Assembly (NCBI GenBank): GCA_023515745.1
Contig: JALECJ010000258.1
Location: 2,517,164 to 2,581,163 of the forward strand
DNA: 64,000 nt
DNA from: Amoeboaphelidium protococcarum
Taxonomy: Eukaryota > Aphelidiomycota > Aphelidea
Direction: 5' to 3'
Made by a program: the position numbers and the translations under genes. The notes below the pieces were generated by a model, which was not told the DNA's origin, did no database searches, and worked only from the letters and a program-made list of their open reading frames with translations. This document shows positions 44,823 through 56,224 of this stretch, in pieces. Positions within the stretch are counted from its first letter, which is position 1. Every line of letters begins with the position of its first letter.

Positions 44823-46871
44823 TCAACCATATAAAGGCAAAAAATTCTCCGGTAGAATATCATAATAGTCCAATACACGTCTAGCTCCTTTGATGACTCC
44901 TCTTCCCAATTCTACATTGCCTGAATGAGGACCATGAATGGACAGAGGATGAGTACCTTTCATCGGAACTGTGATGCGAGATATGCTTCCAGTCAAATGT
45001 GTAACATCAGCATCAAATTCAGCCAGAAGCGACAGAAAATCTTTGTACTTCACATTGTAGCCGCCTTTAGTCGCGCCATCAGTTATCTGGCATAGCGTGA
45101 ATAATTACTCGGGCGTAAATATTACATACTCGCGAGAAATCAGTAGATCTGACATAAGAAACTAATACTTGTCATAGTTTTTCGATCCACTGCAGATCTC
45201 CTTCCTACCATATATTTAGGGCACAGCTACCTAACTTGAGTCTAAATTGCGGGAAGGACCAGTAGATGCCGGTAAAGATAATCGCTAGTCATTCGAAGGC
45301 TAAACCTCTCCATCTTCAGAATCACTCTTGATATCAAAATCAACCTCATCCCTGTACTAGGGGTCGATAACAACATTGCTTTCATTTGTCACTGGAACAG
45401 CTTCTTCTGAATCATCTCCAAGATCAGTAGATTCAGAAATGTCGAGTTCACTAACGCGGTTACTCAAAATGTCGCTTTCACTTTAACAAGGTAGAGGAGA
45501 TTCACGCTAATCAGACGAGGCAGAGGGACAGTGTAGATATGGGAGCTGTTCAGAAGAAAACTCATGAGGAATATCAGCCTCTCGCAGCCGATTTGCTTGC
45601 ACCAACTAATCAATCATGGGCATTGCAATCTAACAATACTCTTTATATATGCGATGACCTTACAAGATGACTTCTGCAATAGCAAGCGGATCCACAGAGA
45701 ATCGACCCTGAGACACTTCAATCATCTTCTGCATATAGTTATCTTATTGGGATTAATCGATAAATTATGTCGTCATTCGATCTATATTGGCCACAAGTTT
45801 ACCAGAATTCGTAATTCTATGCTACCTAAGAAATTTTCCGACATCAGGATTGCCAATATAAGCTTATAACTACGATTAGGAAGTATGTTGAAGCGAAAGC
45901 AAACGCGATTTCCTATGCACACCACGCAACTACTGCACAAATTTATCATTCTATGACACTATAGGATAGAGAATTTAATAAAGCTATAGATATCCGATAA
46001 AAGGCTCACCCATGAATAGGAAAAACTACTATGATGCCGAATTGGATGAACCTTCTCCCCTCAACGTTGAGATCGTCTTTCTGACGGATCGACGCACATC
46101 ATCAATATCGAACAACTAAATGCCGCGAATAACTTTTATCAATTTCTCTGACGCTTCATACTACATTCCAATAACTTTTATAAAAGCTTTAAGTCTCCTG
46201 TATTCCGCTTTTTATCTTTGTTGTGCAGAAAGACTGTTATACTACTTAGTCAATGTATCTAATATGCGCCGTAGGAATCCACTACCAGACTCAGCCTCAG
46301 ATTAAGATGTACTCAAAACACTTATGAGATTAACAACAACGTTGTAAATATGGGCTTTAGATAGACGACCATCAAGCAGAGTTTATAGTGCATTATCGAA
46401 AAAGGACATCTACAGAAGTACAGTGGGTAAATTTAAAGAGTCTTGCAGCAGGTTAGCGGCTATTTGATGCTACATAGCATCAGCAAATTCTGCATCAGGA
46501 AAATCTTCCTATAGTGTCGTCAATTTGACCAATATCGAATATTAAAACTCGCGGGCATGCTTGATCTAAGGCTTTATATAGTTAAGCGAAGAGATCAGAT
46601 ATTCGTGAGTGTACAGATATCCATCTAATACGAGCTTTTGCATCACCATATCATCAATGTAGTCGGGATTGTAGGTGGCGAGGAGAGGATCATCAGATGC
46701 CATGTATCTAAACGCGTCTTCATTTGCATCAATAATGGGGCATTAAATGGGGTTCTTTCGAATTTTCTTCCCCTTAGATGACTTACCCTTCTTTTTCTTG
46801 GGAGGCATTGCCAGCGTGCTTAATAGCAGGATAAGGATGGTGATGACAATAAATATCACTGGAAATTTCAT
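44823..46871 (-). CDS. Protein with signal sequence and C-terminal HicA-like domain
   Basis: 682 aa, intronless. It starts with a hydrophobic signal (FPVIFIVITILILLLSTLA) followed by a Lys-rich stretch (MPPKKKKGKSSKGKK). The long central region is helical (residues 50-400), then acidic/Ser-rich. The C-terminal 75 residues read YKDFLSLLAEFDADV, then GSISRITVP, HPLSIHGPHSGNVELGRGVI and RRVLDYYDI. This is the alpha-beta pattern of the HicA/YcfA-like small RNA-binding fold with a central His, known from bacterial toxin-antitoxin systems and occasionally found as a domain in eukaryotic proteins. The assignment is by pattern only; whether the fold has RNase activity here is unknown. Confidence 0.55.
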
Positions 46872-47378
46872 TTATCGTATGATATAATATAAAAAATTTC
46901 ACTCAACATAGCAGTGATAGAAATGGCAAAAAATCTGAAATTTTTTCTCCGCTATATAGTCAATTGAATCTGTGAAAACGTGAACATTTTTGATTGCTTA
47001 AAGAATACCCCTGACTTCATTTTCCTCCGTGTCAGAATATAAATTTATTCCATATATTTTGAATGAAAGCAAAAATTTAAGATCAATTAGCAGTACAAGC
47101 TCTTGAAACTATGATAAATACTCAAGTATCAGCAAGCGGGAAATTTCGCGTATAAAGCTTAATACCATCGCGTTGGAGACTAAACAAGCGGTCGATAACT
47201 TCAGCCTCTCCCGCGGATATTTGAACTAAACTATTATTACATGACCATACATCTATCTATCATGATTAAATTTGAATCTTTGTATGGAATAATGTCAAGC
47301 AAAAAGAGCTTCTATACACAGTAAACTCAATATATAATCACTATTATTAATATATCAAGTATCAAGCAACGTAAAAGA
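46872..47378. other. About 500 bp intergenic, no gene seen
   Basis: 5' flank of the HicA-like gene and 3' flank of AP-1 mu; AT-rich. I looked for a tRNA around 47140-47240 (TTGAACT near 47228) but no cloverleaf fits. Confidence 0.45.
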
Positions 47379-48803
47379 TCAAAACCTCTTCAACAGCAAA
47401 TTCTGGTCAGCACTTCCAGGCCCGTTGCCTTTCACGGGATCAGGCATTCTCATCTGATAGTCACCATGTTGAGTGATATACCTCACCCAAGGCAGCGCCT
47501 GGTACCCACTGCTCTCAATAATCTTCAAATAACGCACCTGAATGCCGCTAGTGGTAAAGTATGGAATCTCAAACTTTACAGATATCGGCGGTCTCTTATC
47601 CGGATCATCAGACTTCACGGTGGGCAGTCCAAAATGCGCTCTCATCACAAAGTCTTTACCACCAGGGAACTGCTTGATCTTCCACAAGATACTACTCTTC
47701 TCTGGCACGTAACTCACATTACCAATCGTGGCCTTGAACTTGGGAGTATCTGCATCTTCAGGCACAGGGATATAAATCTCCACATTGTTTGCCGTGGACC
47801 TTCTCTTGAACTGAGCCTTGGCTTTGACCAGGTACTCCACACGACCACCATAATGTTCCACTACAGACTCACACCAAATAAGTGGCTTCACCTAAGCATT
47901 CAGACGGTATGACATCAACTCAAACTCTCCATCCGGTGGAATAAAGCTGATGGTGCGATCATTCTCAAAGCGGCTCAGACGGACACACTGATGAAACTTG
48001 ACATCTTCCATCTCAATAGCCTTGCCCTTGGTAGGTACACGCCCAGCATTTTCAAACATCACCTTATCATTCAATCCGAGACGTAGTTCAGGCATACCAC
48101 TCAGATAACATCTCATCTTCACAGCACCTACAATCTCGCTCTTGATCACATTACCATTGCTATTGGCCAGCATATTGATAGACTCAACCACGTCCAGGAA
48201 CACTTCATTACGTCTATACTTGATACCTTCTGGTCTCCAAGACACGGAGCTAGTAAGAGCGGATGGTGGACGTGCCTGTGTACTCTCCATGATCTGGAAA
48301 CTCTCTTGTGTAATGTACTCCTGCAATATCTTAGTCTCGGTAGTCTGCGGATAACCATAGTCCATAATCTCATCGAATAGCTCATAGATAACCACAAAGT
48401 TGTCCTTGATAGACTCCTCTTCCAGCTCTTTGAAATACTCTGTGAATACACTAATCAACTTGTGCAGAAATACAAAGATTGTAGTGGCATTAGAATTCAT
48501 TCGACTCAGCGCAACAACTACACACAAATAATGATCAAAAAGTTATCCCTTGAAATCAACATTATCATCATCAAGTAAAATATGCTTACTGTAAACGTTA
48601 TTATGCTTTATGTGAAAGTAGTTGATTCCTTCATCAGTCATAATGGGTGGTGCATATCCACTGCCGTTCTCACCAGATTCTTCATGTTCAATGATGAGAG
48701 GCATAAACTTTTCAATGGCAGACACTGGGATGTCTCCTCGATAATTCCTGCTGGTGAGCACTTTCCCCTTCAGATCCAGTATGAAGACTGAGGAGGCCAC
48801 CAT
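47379..48803 (-). CDS. AP-1 clathrin adaptor complex mu subunit
   Basis: Exons 48803-48590 and 48517-47379, 72-bp intron; 450 aa. The N-terminal longin domain (SSVFILDLKGKVLTSRNYRG, NNVYIVALSRMNSNAT) with EYFKELEEESIKDNFVVIYE and DEIMDYGYPQTTETKILQEY is a near-perfect mu1 signature. The mu homology domain follows (EVFLDVVESINMLANSNG, FIPPDGEFELMSYRLNA, VKPLIW, KAKAQFKRRSTANNVEI, GYQALPWVRYITQHGDYQMR). A TAG at 47892-47894 encodes Gln in RLNA-Q-VKPLIW, where many AP-1 mu proteins have Gln or His. It sorts cargo with tyrosine-based signals between trans-Golgi and endosomes. Confidence 0.96.
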
Positions 48804-49162
48804 ACTTGATGTACTCTCTACTACTGTATATGGAAAGTAACACTTGTGATGTGCAGTTTTAACGCACTAACAACTAGACACGGAAAGAAGACGAGAATAG
48901 AGAAAGCTTAAAACGAACAAACGAACGAGCGGTCATTATCTCATCGCGACAGTATCGGAATACAATATAAACTCTATATTCAAGAATAAAAATATACTCA
49001 AGTATACTACTAAATATGTTTTTGTATTAAGAAAATGATTGCTTATGTATTACAAAATTGATAATTCTTCATAACATTTCAATCAAAGTCGAAGACAGTC
49101 GACGCGATACCAACATTTACACTCACCAAAAGAGGGAGAGACAGACAAGCAGACAGACCAAA
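48804..49162. other. Intergenic region, no gene seen
   Basis: 5' flank of AP-1 mu, 3' flank of ceramidase. An AGACAGACAAGCAGACAGAC tetranucleotide-like run lies at 49139-49158. Confidence 0.45.
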
Positions 49163-51847
49163 TCAATAGACTACAAAGAATGAACTAACACCCGAGTGCT
49201 TCCTAATCTGGCCAAAGATACTCTTGTGTGCACCTTCATACTTTAGTCTGTATGTACCTGCAGCATTTGGCGTTGGAATATTAAATGCACTCATATCATC
49301 GTCAGCAGTAAGCAGACGAGTAGTAACTACGTCTTGGTCAGGACGATCAGATACCTTCCAAATCACCTAAGCATAAGATATTGCACTGACACCAGCGACT
49401 GGCTTCCACCATTTCATTTTCAGATCCCAGTCATCATCATCTCTGACGCGTATCCATAACTATTTCAGATTTTACACCATATCAGCGGTTGGTTTAAATT
49501 CAGAGAGCTGTAATTCTCCATTACTGACGTAAGCATAGACGGTAAACTTTTAATTATCAGTCGACATTGCATCGTTCTCATCCTATATGACCAATTACTA
49601 TTACTAATTGTTATTATTAAGATGCAGATTCAAATCGAATTTCATATAATGACAGTCAGAGTCAGGTACCTACTGTACAGAAAATACGATATCACGTCCC
49701 ATTATCTGTTATATCAAAACTGAGCCAAACTTTTCAACTTCGAATCTAATGAGATCCAACGAAGGACCGACCCATTTCTCCACTGAAGCAAAACTACCCT
49801 CCAACTACCATTCAGAATTCTGAGCGACATTACGCGGATGTCCGGCATAAAAAGTCGCGTTCACCACATCCCCAATGTGATACGGTTGCAGAGATTCTAC
49901 ATCCTAAGATACAGATCCAAAGGAGCTCAGAGGTGGAACGGCATCAAAAATGACTGCAGGCAGGAAAGTCAACAGCTTGTCTGTAAAATCCGCCGGTGGC
50001 ACTGAAGGATCATGTGTTACAGCAGGGAAATCAGGCATCTGAACATTATTGTTATACTTTTGAGCCATTTGATATGCAAGTCTAGAAAATTCTTATATAT
50101 AAGCATCCAAAGCGTGAGGACCATATATCGTAGACGCGCCTTCATATCTCTGCACTTGATACTCTTCAAAGGTGGTAACATACCCACTATATGAATTACT
50201 AAGACCAGCAATGATTACAGATATTTCACTTTCTGGGATTATACCATTGCGTACAAAAATATCTCTCACAGCAGAACGAAGCAATCTACCAGCCATAGTA
50301 GTGAATTCACCTGGTACACCAAGAAGGACCAAGTTGCCAATCTTCAGTATCTAAATATCGACGATTTATGGCTCCCACAAGTATGGCTTCTTGATTTCGC
50401 CAGTATTTAACAGAATAGGCTTTGGATAATGACACTTGATCTACTCCTCAGATGGCTTGGATATGAACTGCTTTATAAAATTCCAGAATGGAGTACCAGT
50501 AGAATTATCACCTTGGATGAAGTCAAATTCACCCGGACCATCACTTGTACCACTAGCAAAACTGTATCCTCTGGCTGGCTTACATGTCGACACAATACCT
50601 TTACGTGGGGTGGTGTGATTTAACAAGGAGAGATTAATATTGACTTTAGACATATCTACCCAAGCATGAGCATAATCAACAGAACCAGTAACCTCTTACG
50701 CTAAATTACTGGCATCCTTCAATAATTCACGCGCTTTCAAATACTATCTCAGTCCAATGATCCTTGTACTCTCCACATCACCATCAGATGTATTAAATCC
50801 CGGACCACGCGCATGACACATCTTATTGCGAGGCCGACCTTTCTTATCTGGACATGTGGAATGGTGTTTGTCACATGGAAGACCGGAATCCAAACAGAAG
50901 GCGCCATATATATTAGGACTAACATCTCCCTCTTGTACCTGACCGAACGCTGCAACAAAATAATCTCCAGATTTAACTGATTTGTGCACTTCTGGGTGAG
51001 TATAAGGAATGTACTAATTTTACACGTTATTGTTATTATTCATCTCCTTCTCTAGAAGCCACGATGCATAGCCTTTATTATCGCCATTCAGTAAACGATT
51101 GGTGTTATTCATACTAGTTCCATGCACGCTAAAGAATGCTATGGCACCTCTAGGTGAGCGCGATTAAAAATCTTGAATATTCAGAGTGGTCATGACTTTA
51201 TCAGTGTCACCATCCTCTGCATACTGAGCACGAAGCGGAGCTCTATTAGCAAGATATGCCGTTGGACTTCTGTTAATATTTGCGCCATCCAACCGACCCT
51301 TATTGATCAGAATATTGGACGTTTTGATGTTATGATGCGCACGAACAATTGCACCATAGATGCCATCAACCAGCGCCATCTCACTTTCACGTACATAGCC
51401 CATGGAGGTGATATCATACAGCAAATATTCATGAAATCCAGCAGCTGAAGAGTGAGTATGTGTGGCACTTAGCAGAACATTCTACTACTTGTACTGCACA
51501 TAACCATTTTGATGTAATTTTTCAATCACATGAGCCTTCACATTCTGGCTAATCATTGCAGAATCAACGCTCACATACACAACGCGATTACATTAACTCT
51601 AATAATGATTAGCAGTTTAATGTAAACTCTAGTAGGTAGCATTGGCGTTGCATGACTCAAAGATGAATGCTCTTGCGCGTAATCTAGTCAGTATACCTTG
51701 ACTAATCTGATCAACCATGGCATATCCCATCATGTTCACACCGCCAATCGGTCCCGTGACATCGTGTATTCCAACCCCAACCATGTAATCAGCACTGCAT
51801 GGAGACCAGCTTTGAATAATTAGGAGCAATAAGAGAATTAACTACAT
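49163..51847 (-). CDS. Neutral ceramidase, secreted
   Basis: 894 aa, intronless. A signal peptide (LILLLLLIIQSWSPCSA) precedes the N-terminal catalytic domain: YMVGVGIHDVTGPIGGVNMMGYA (opening signature of neutral ceramidases), LLSATHTHSSAAGFHEYLL with zinc-binding His, INRSPTAYLANRA, FFSVHGTSMNNTNRLLNGDN and GDVSPNIYG with the nucleophile Ser (~311). LVLLGVPGEFTTMAGRLLR and LSNSYSGYVTTFEEYQVQRY complete the core, then an Ig-like C-terminal domain. Hydrolyses ceramide to sphingosine and a fatty acid outside the cell or in a secretory compartment. Confidence 0.94.
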
Positions 51848-51989
51848 TTTTTTAATTGATTTAAAAGTAGCTATATTCAAAATTGTACAAGAAACTAGTT
51901 TTTTGGTGATTCTCCAGACGTGTCACAAGAAAAAGAAGCCGATTAGATGATCAGAGGGTGGCACTCAATGGTAGAAATGTACGAGGAAA

Positions 51990-52253
51990 TCATAACGTTT
52001 TGCCTCTTTCATCCAAAATGATCTTTATCGTTAGACTTACGTGATGATGACTGATTCTAGTTATGAAGCCACCATAGAGCACGCGGTGTAGTTTATAATT
52101 TGGGACGCGCGCATCATCATAACCTGCTTCCATCCATTTGTTAACGCACTAAGAACCATATACAGGAATCTTCTTTTATAGTATAGCCATATCTGGAACA
52201 ATTTTTAATAATTTAGAAAAGGCGTAACTAAATATCTATCTCTAACTAAGCAT
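51990..52253 (-). pseudogene. Mpv17/PMP22-like fragment
   Basis: 87 codons: MLSQRQIFSYAFSKLLKIVP, then KKIPVYGSQCVNKWME, AGYDDARVPNYKLHRVLYGG and FITRISHHH before an unrelated end. The segment from AGYDDAR to HHH has the spacing of the Mpv17/PMP22 core (YD..R..R...YG....GP..H.WY). The second half of the family domain is missing: the frame ends at TGA, and splicing through a GTAAGT donor just after HHH to an AG near 51967 adds only about 33 unrelated residues. Probably a truncated copy, or an exon of a gene I cannot complete. Confidence 0.45.
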
Positions 52254-52410
52254 CGATTGATAATGCATGCCAAGTATACTAACATTTTTGTTTCGTCATG
52301 TTCACACTATTACCCCATTCTTTGTGTGACTGTTGATGTTTCGCAAGGCTGATTGGATAACCATTGGATTATTATCTCTACTTTTTATCAAATATTTATT
52401 CACATTATCA

Positions 52411-53100
52411 ATGAGCGCGTATTCAAAATCAGATTAGCTTGACTAGAAAGATCTTGAACACCGATGCCCACCATAGCCGGTAAAAGAGACTCCTACTGAA
52501 CTAGAGAAAGACAAAAATGCTCTGAATTACTCATTGCTTGATTCTCCATAATGCACTTATCAAACGTTATTAAATGGTGATTAATGTAAGCAGGTTGGCT
52601 AAGATGGCTTTTAGTAGGACCTTAAATAGTATCGTAAAGGCCAGGAAGTAATGCGGCAGTAACTTAAGGATCAGAAGAAAATAAATGAAGATGTCCAAAG
52701 TAATCTGATCTAGGTGAAAAATGAGATGCGTAAAGTGGGTTCGAGACTGGATGCCCTTGAGGAGCACGCGTATAAAACTACACTGATGACGATTCTTGAA
52801 GTTTACTTTAAAACTAAGATGTACGGTTAGAGAGGTTCGCCTTAGAATTTCTCGTTATACAATGCTATTCAATAATCTGTGCCTGGTGACTTGTTGAGTA
52901 ATACTGGCATTAGTGCTGATCAATGGTATGCGATGCGTGCTATTTGTGTGAAGGATTCGTCAGACAGAAATTCCGTAGTTCATGATTAGTATCCTGACTT
53001 TGAGATTGCTGAAAAGGCTTATTTATAATTGATTACTGTTGAAAATCTAAGTACAGAATTAAGACATCTGTTTCTGATGATTATTGGTCAGATTAAATGA
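52411..53100 (+). CDS. Unknown coiled-coil protein
   Basis: 229 aa, intronless. Residues 70-125 form a charged, Gln-rich coiled coil (QEVMRQQLKDQKKINEDVQS, VKNEMRKVGSRLDALEE). The C-terminal 100 residues are mixed alpha/beta-like (TILEVYFKTKMYGQRGSP, NAIQQSVPGDLLSNTGISAD) and end in LRHLFLMIIGQIK. The first half has several Cys/Pro. Ten or more TAG/TAA codons read as Gln. No family recognised. Confidence 0.66.
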
Positions 53101-53254
53101 TTTAAAATCGAAATAAGGTGTAAAGTAAAGAATTGGATGAAGATAAATATATTTGGGAGTTGCGATTATGAAATGACATTACGATAATTTGCAGAACCGT
53201 GAACGCATTATGAATAAAAGATTTGCTAGAACAACTGATATTTGTATTATTGCA

Positions 53255-53443
53255 TCAGGTGTTTAAAACACTGGCTGAGATAATTTGGTCCTAGAGCTTC
53301 TCGTACTTTTATAAACGCTCATACGATTTCCAAGCGCTCTTAAAGCTACCATCCTTAGCGGTCTCTATCGAGCTTGATAGTCCCATTGACTGAATCATAC
53401 TAATAATTGGCTTAAGAGTCGTAAGCTTCCTACTATACCACAT
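53255..53443 (-). CDS. Small protein (62 aa), unknown
   Basis: MWYSRKLTTLKPIISMIQSM, then KSAWKSYERLQKYEKLQDQI and a TGA. The N-terminus is basic and amphipathic, as in small mitochondrial proteins, and the C-terminal half is a charged helix. A TGA lies just upstream in frame, which fixes the ATG. No family assigned. It shares a promoter region with the RNA ligase gene (divergent). Confidence 0.5.
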
Positions 53444-53629
53444 TAACTTTCATAATGCTGAGACATTTGACGCGTTGCTATAGAAACTAGACGCGCACAA
53501 ACACATTAATTTAATATTGCTACTAGCAATTTGTATGGTTGTTAATAGGCATCGTTGTTGTACCAGTCTTAGTAATAAAATAGACAAATCAGACACTTGT
53601 CATCTACCACTACTAATTCCAGTGTAAGA

Positions 53630-54664
53630 ATGCGTAAACTAGCCACGATCCGAAAAATCGATATTCTTAAGCCGATTGATGGAGCTGATGCCATTGAATG
53701 CGCCACTGTCGGTGGCTGGAAAGTTGTTGTTAAGAAAGGAGAGTTCAGCCAAGGAAGCTTGGCCGTATACTTTGAGATTGATAGTTGGATCCCCTATGAG
53801 TTGGCCCCGTACTTGTGCAAAGGTAAAGAGCTTCGTGAATTTGAAGGCGTAAAAGGTGAGCGTCTGCGCACTGTTAAGCTGCGCGGTCAGTTGAGCCAAG
53901 GACTATTGATACCATGCAATCAAGTGCTTAAGGACGGTGAATGGCATGTGGGAGATGATGTCACAGACCTGTTAGGCATAAAGAAGTGGGAACGTCCTGT
54001 TCGTGAATACACTGGCGGTGATAACGATCAACAACCTCTGAAAAGTTTCCCGTCTGCTATTCCCAAGACTGATCAGGAACGTGCGTAGAATATAGTGCAA
54101 GAGATTGAATCTGCAAGATAGGCTGGTATTCAGTTTGAAATTACGGAAAAGTTGGAGGGTAGCAGCATGACTTGCTATCTAATTGATGGCAAATTTGGTG
54201 TCTGTAGTCGCAATTGTGATTTAGATGAGACTGATAACGATCCGTTTTGGTAGACTGCTCGTAAATACGGCATTGAAGACAAGATGCGATCCATGTCAAT
54301 GGGTGATTTTGCTATTTAAGGAGAGCTGATCGGTCCAAAAATCTAAGGCAACATTTATAAACTCGAGGCTTTGGAATTCCATGTATTCGATGTTTATAAC
54401 GTACAAGACGCGTCATATTTGCGTCCTGCTGATCGTCGTTAACTGATTTAAACGATGGGATTGAAACATGTGCCAGTTATTTGCCAAACTGAGAGTATTC
54501 AGAATATAAGTGCTGATTTTGACAATTTACTGGAGTTTGCGGAAGGTAAAAGTGTCATCTTGAAGACGGGAAGTTGTGAGCGTGAGGGTATTGTGTTCAA
54601 GTAGGTGGACGGTGATATGACTTTCAAGGTGATCAGTAACAAGTATCTTCTCAAGGAAAAGTGA
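53630..54664 (+). CDS. RNA ligase of the DRB0094/Rnl5 type
   Basis: 344 aa, intronless; start chosen at ATG 53630 because the N-terminal domain begins there. An N-terminal OB-like domain (LATIRKIDILKPIDGADAIE, GWKVVVKKGEFSQGSLAVYF) is followed by a nucleotidyltransferase: motif I EKLEGSS (Lys ~174, site of AMP attachment), GVCSRN (motif Ia-like), FAIQGELIGPKIQGN (motif III region), REGIVFKQ (motif IV) and TFKVISNKYLLK (motif V). The domain order matches the Deinococcus RNA ligase family, which seals 5'-phosphate/3'-OH RNA ends in nicked duplexes. Such ligases are patchy in eukaryotes; the role here (RNA repair, tRNA editing) is open. Confidence 0.9.
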
Positions 54665-54951
54665 TGATCATGGTGATTATAAAAAATGTTGAAAGGTGAT
54701 TTAAAAGCTATAGAATGTGATAGAGCAAGCCATTTCAATGTTCATTACCGACAAGTTTCGCGATGGTTTCATACAACACCACTCATGTATAAGCTTAATT
54801 TTGATTTCATTTGGTTCATATTGGCAGCAATACTTCAAGTAATTCACAAAAGACATTTTAAAATGTATTTTCAATAATTCATTTTTAGTAGTTTTAGGGA
54901 CAAAGAGAGAAAGAGATATAGACGTAGAGGATAAAGATTTAACAATTTTGA

Positions 54952-55593
54952 TCAGACTTTGGTGATGCTACCAATATGATGCAATAGGGCTATTCTCATG
55001 CGATGTTCTGCTACATCCTCTTCCAAGTCCTCAAAGTCCAAACCGTAGAATGCCATCGAATCACGCAACTAATCTACCGTTAACTGATTAATAACGCTTA
55101 CACTGGTTAACGCAGGCAATCCAGCATCGGTTGGCAAGTGGGGGATGCCGTTAACATTGACTGGAACCTACTCATAAGGAGAATAGAATCCATCACCACG
55201 AGTACCATTGATTAACTTCTTTACATTCACGTCCATCTGAATGAATTAAGCATTAGACGCGTCACGCAATTCAGCACCCAATTCACGAATCTGTTACGGC
55301 AGTTGAAGTAATGGCAGCATATAAGGAGGGACTCCTCCAATATCACCAGCAGCCTCAGGGAAGAACAACGGCACAGTCTCCGCTTCAATCAGACGATTTC
55401 TTACCTTGGCTCTCGCCAGAGTAGCATCATCAACTTCGTTCAGAGTTCTCTTGGCTTCAATTAGCTTCAAATCATTCGAGGCAGCAACAGCATGGTTCAC
55501 ACTAACAACTTGACCTCTCTACAACGGTCCAGATAGTTGAACGTTAGGTACACTCAGGGGTGGTAAATTCATAGAGTAAGTAGGAGCATTCAT
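54952..55593 (-). CDS. Unknown protein (213 aa), possibly Mug135-like
   Basis: Intronless. MNAPTYSMNLPPLSVPNVQL, a helical stretch (LKLIEAKRTLNEVDDATLAR), GGVPPYMLPLLQLPQQIREL, then FIQMDVNVKKLINGTRGDGF, LPALTSVSVINQLTVDQLRD and an acidic end. The pattern LPPL...helix...PP(Y/W)...LPxL...N...V...LT resembles fungal proteins with the Mug135-like C-terminal domain, of unknown function. This is a weak, memory-based match. Confidence 0.6.
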
Positions 55594-55905
55594 TAGCTGG
55601 AAGAATTATTATGTGCGCAAATCAAGTAAGAATGTACAGTAAAGTAACATAGATGAAGATTGAGCCACGAAGATAATGGAACAATTTTAACTTCGTTTCA
55701 CACGTCCTTGTTTCAGATCGCGTATACTGTACATGAGCGAGCCAGAATATCAACCTCTAATGTTAAAGTTTAAATGGCGTACGCTAATTAAAAATTCGGC
55801 GATAAACATAGCAAATCTAACATCTTCAATTGACTGATTGAGGCTTTATCCTGAATCTCACTCTATCGTTGAATCCTACCACCTGGTAGGGTATGGCGAT
55901 GTTAA

Positions 55906-56200
55906 TCAACAATATCCATCATCATCACTATCACTATCAACTCCGCTTGCATCCCATTCTCTAGACACAGGTTTGAGCCTAATTTAAAAATTATTTGCCA
56001 CGGCTTCATAGTAATGAGTAATTGTAAAATTCTCATACTTCCACACAATATATTTCCTTCATGATCCAAATATCTGATTGGATAAGAATGCTATTTTTAA
56101 ATCGATATGAACGCATAACGAGCGCATTCGCGGCTAGTCTCATATGATAGTGGGCTCTATCCTCTTCATCATCACTCTTATCTACTAAGATTTTTTAGTC
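55906..56200 (-). pseudogene. Small coding region in two frames, possible frameshifted gene
   Basis: Minus strand: a first frame reads DKSDDEEDRAHYHMRLAANA, MRSYRFKNSILIQSDIWIMK and EIYCVE before TGA; a +1-shifted frame then reads KYENFTITHYYEAVANNFQI, RLKPVSREWDASGVDSDSDD and a TGA at 55906-55908. Both halves look protein-like. A 60-bp GT-AG segment (GTATGA donor) covers part of the overlap but leads into another frame. Either a frameshifted relic, a sequence error, or an exon structure I cannot resolve. The remaining 55594-55905 has no gene. Confidence 0.35.
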
Positions 56201-56224
56201 TAAAAAGAGAGACAATCCTGTATA

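Noticed and set aside
47140-47240. Possible tRNA near TTGAACT
   Set aside because: No cloverleaf could be drawn on either strand.
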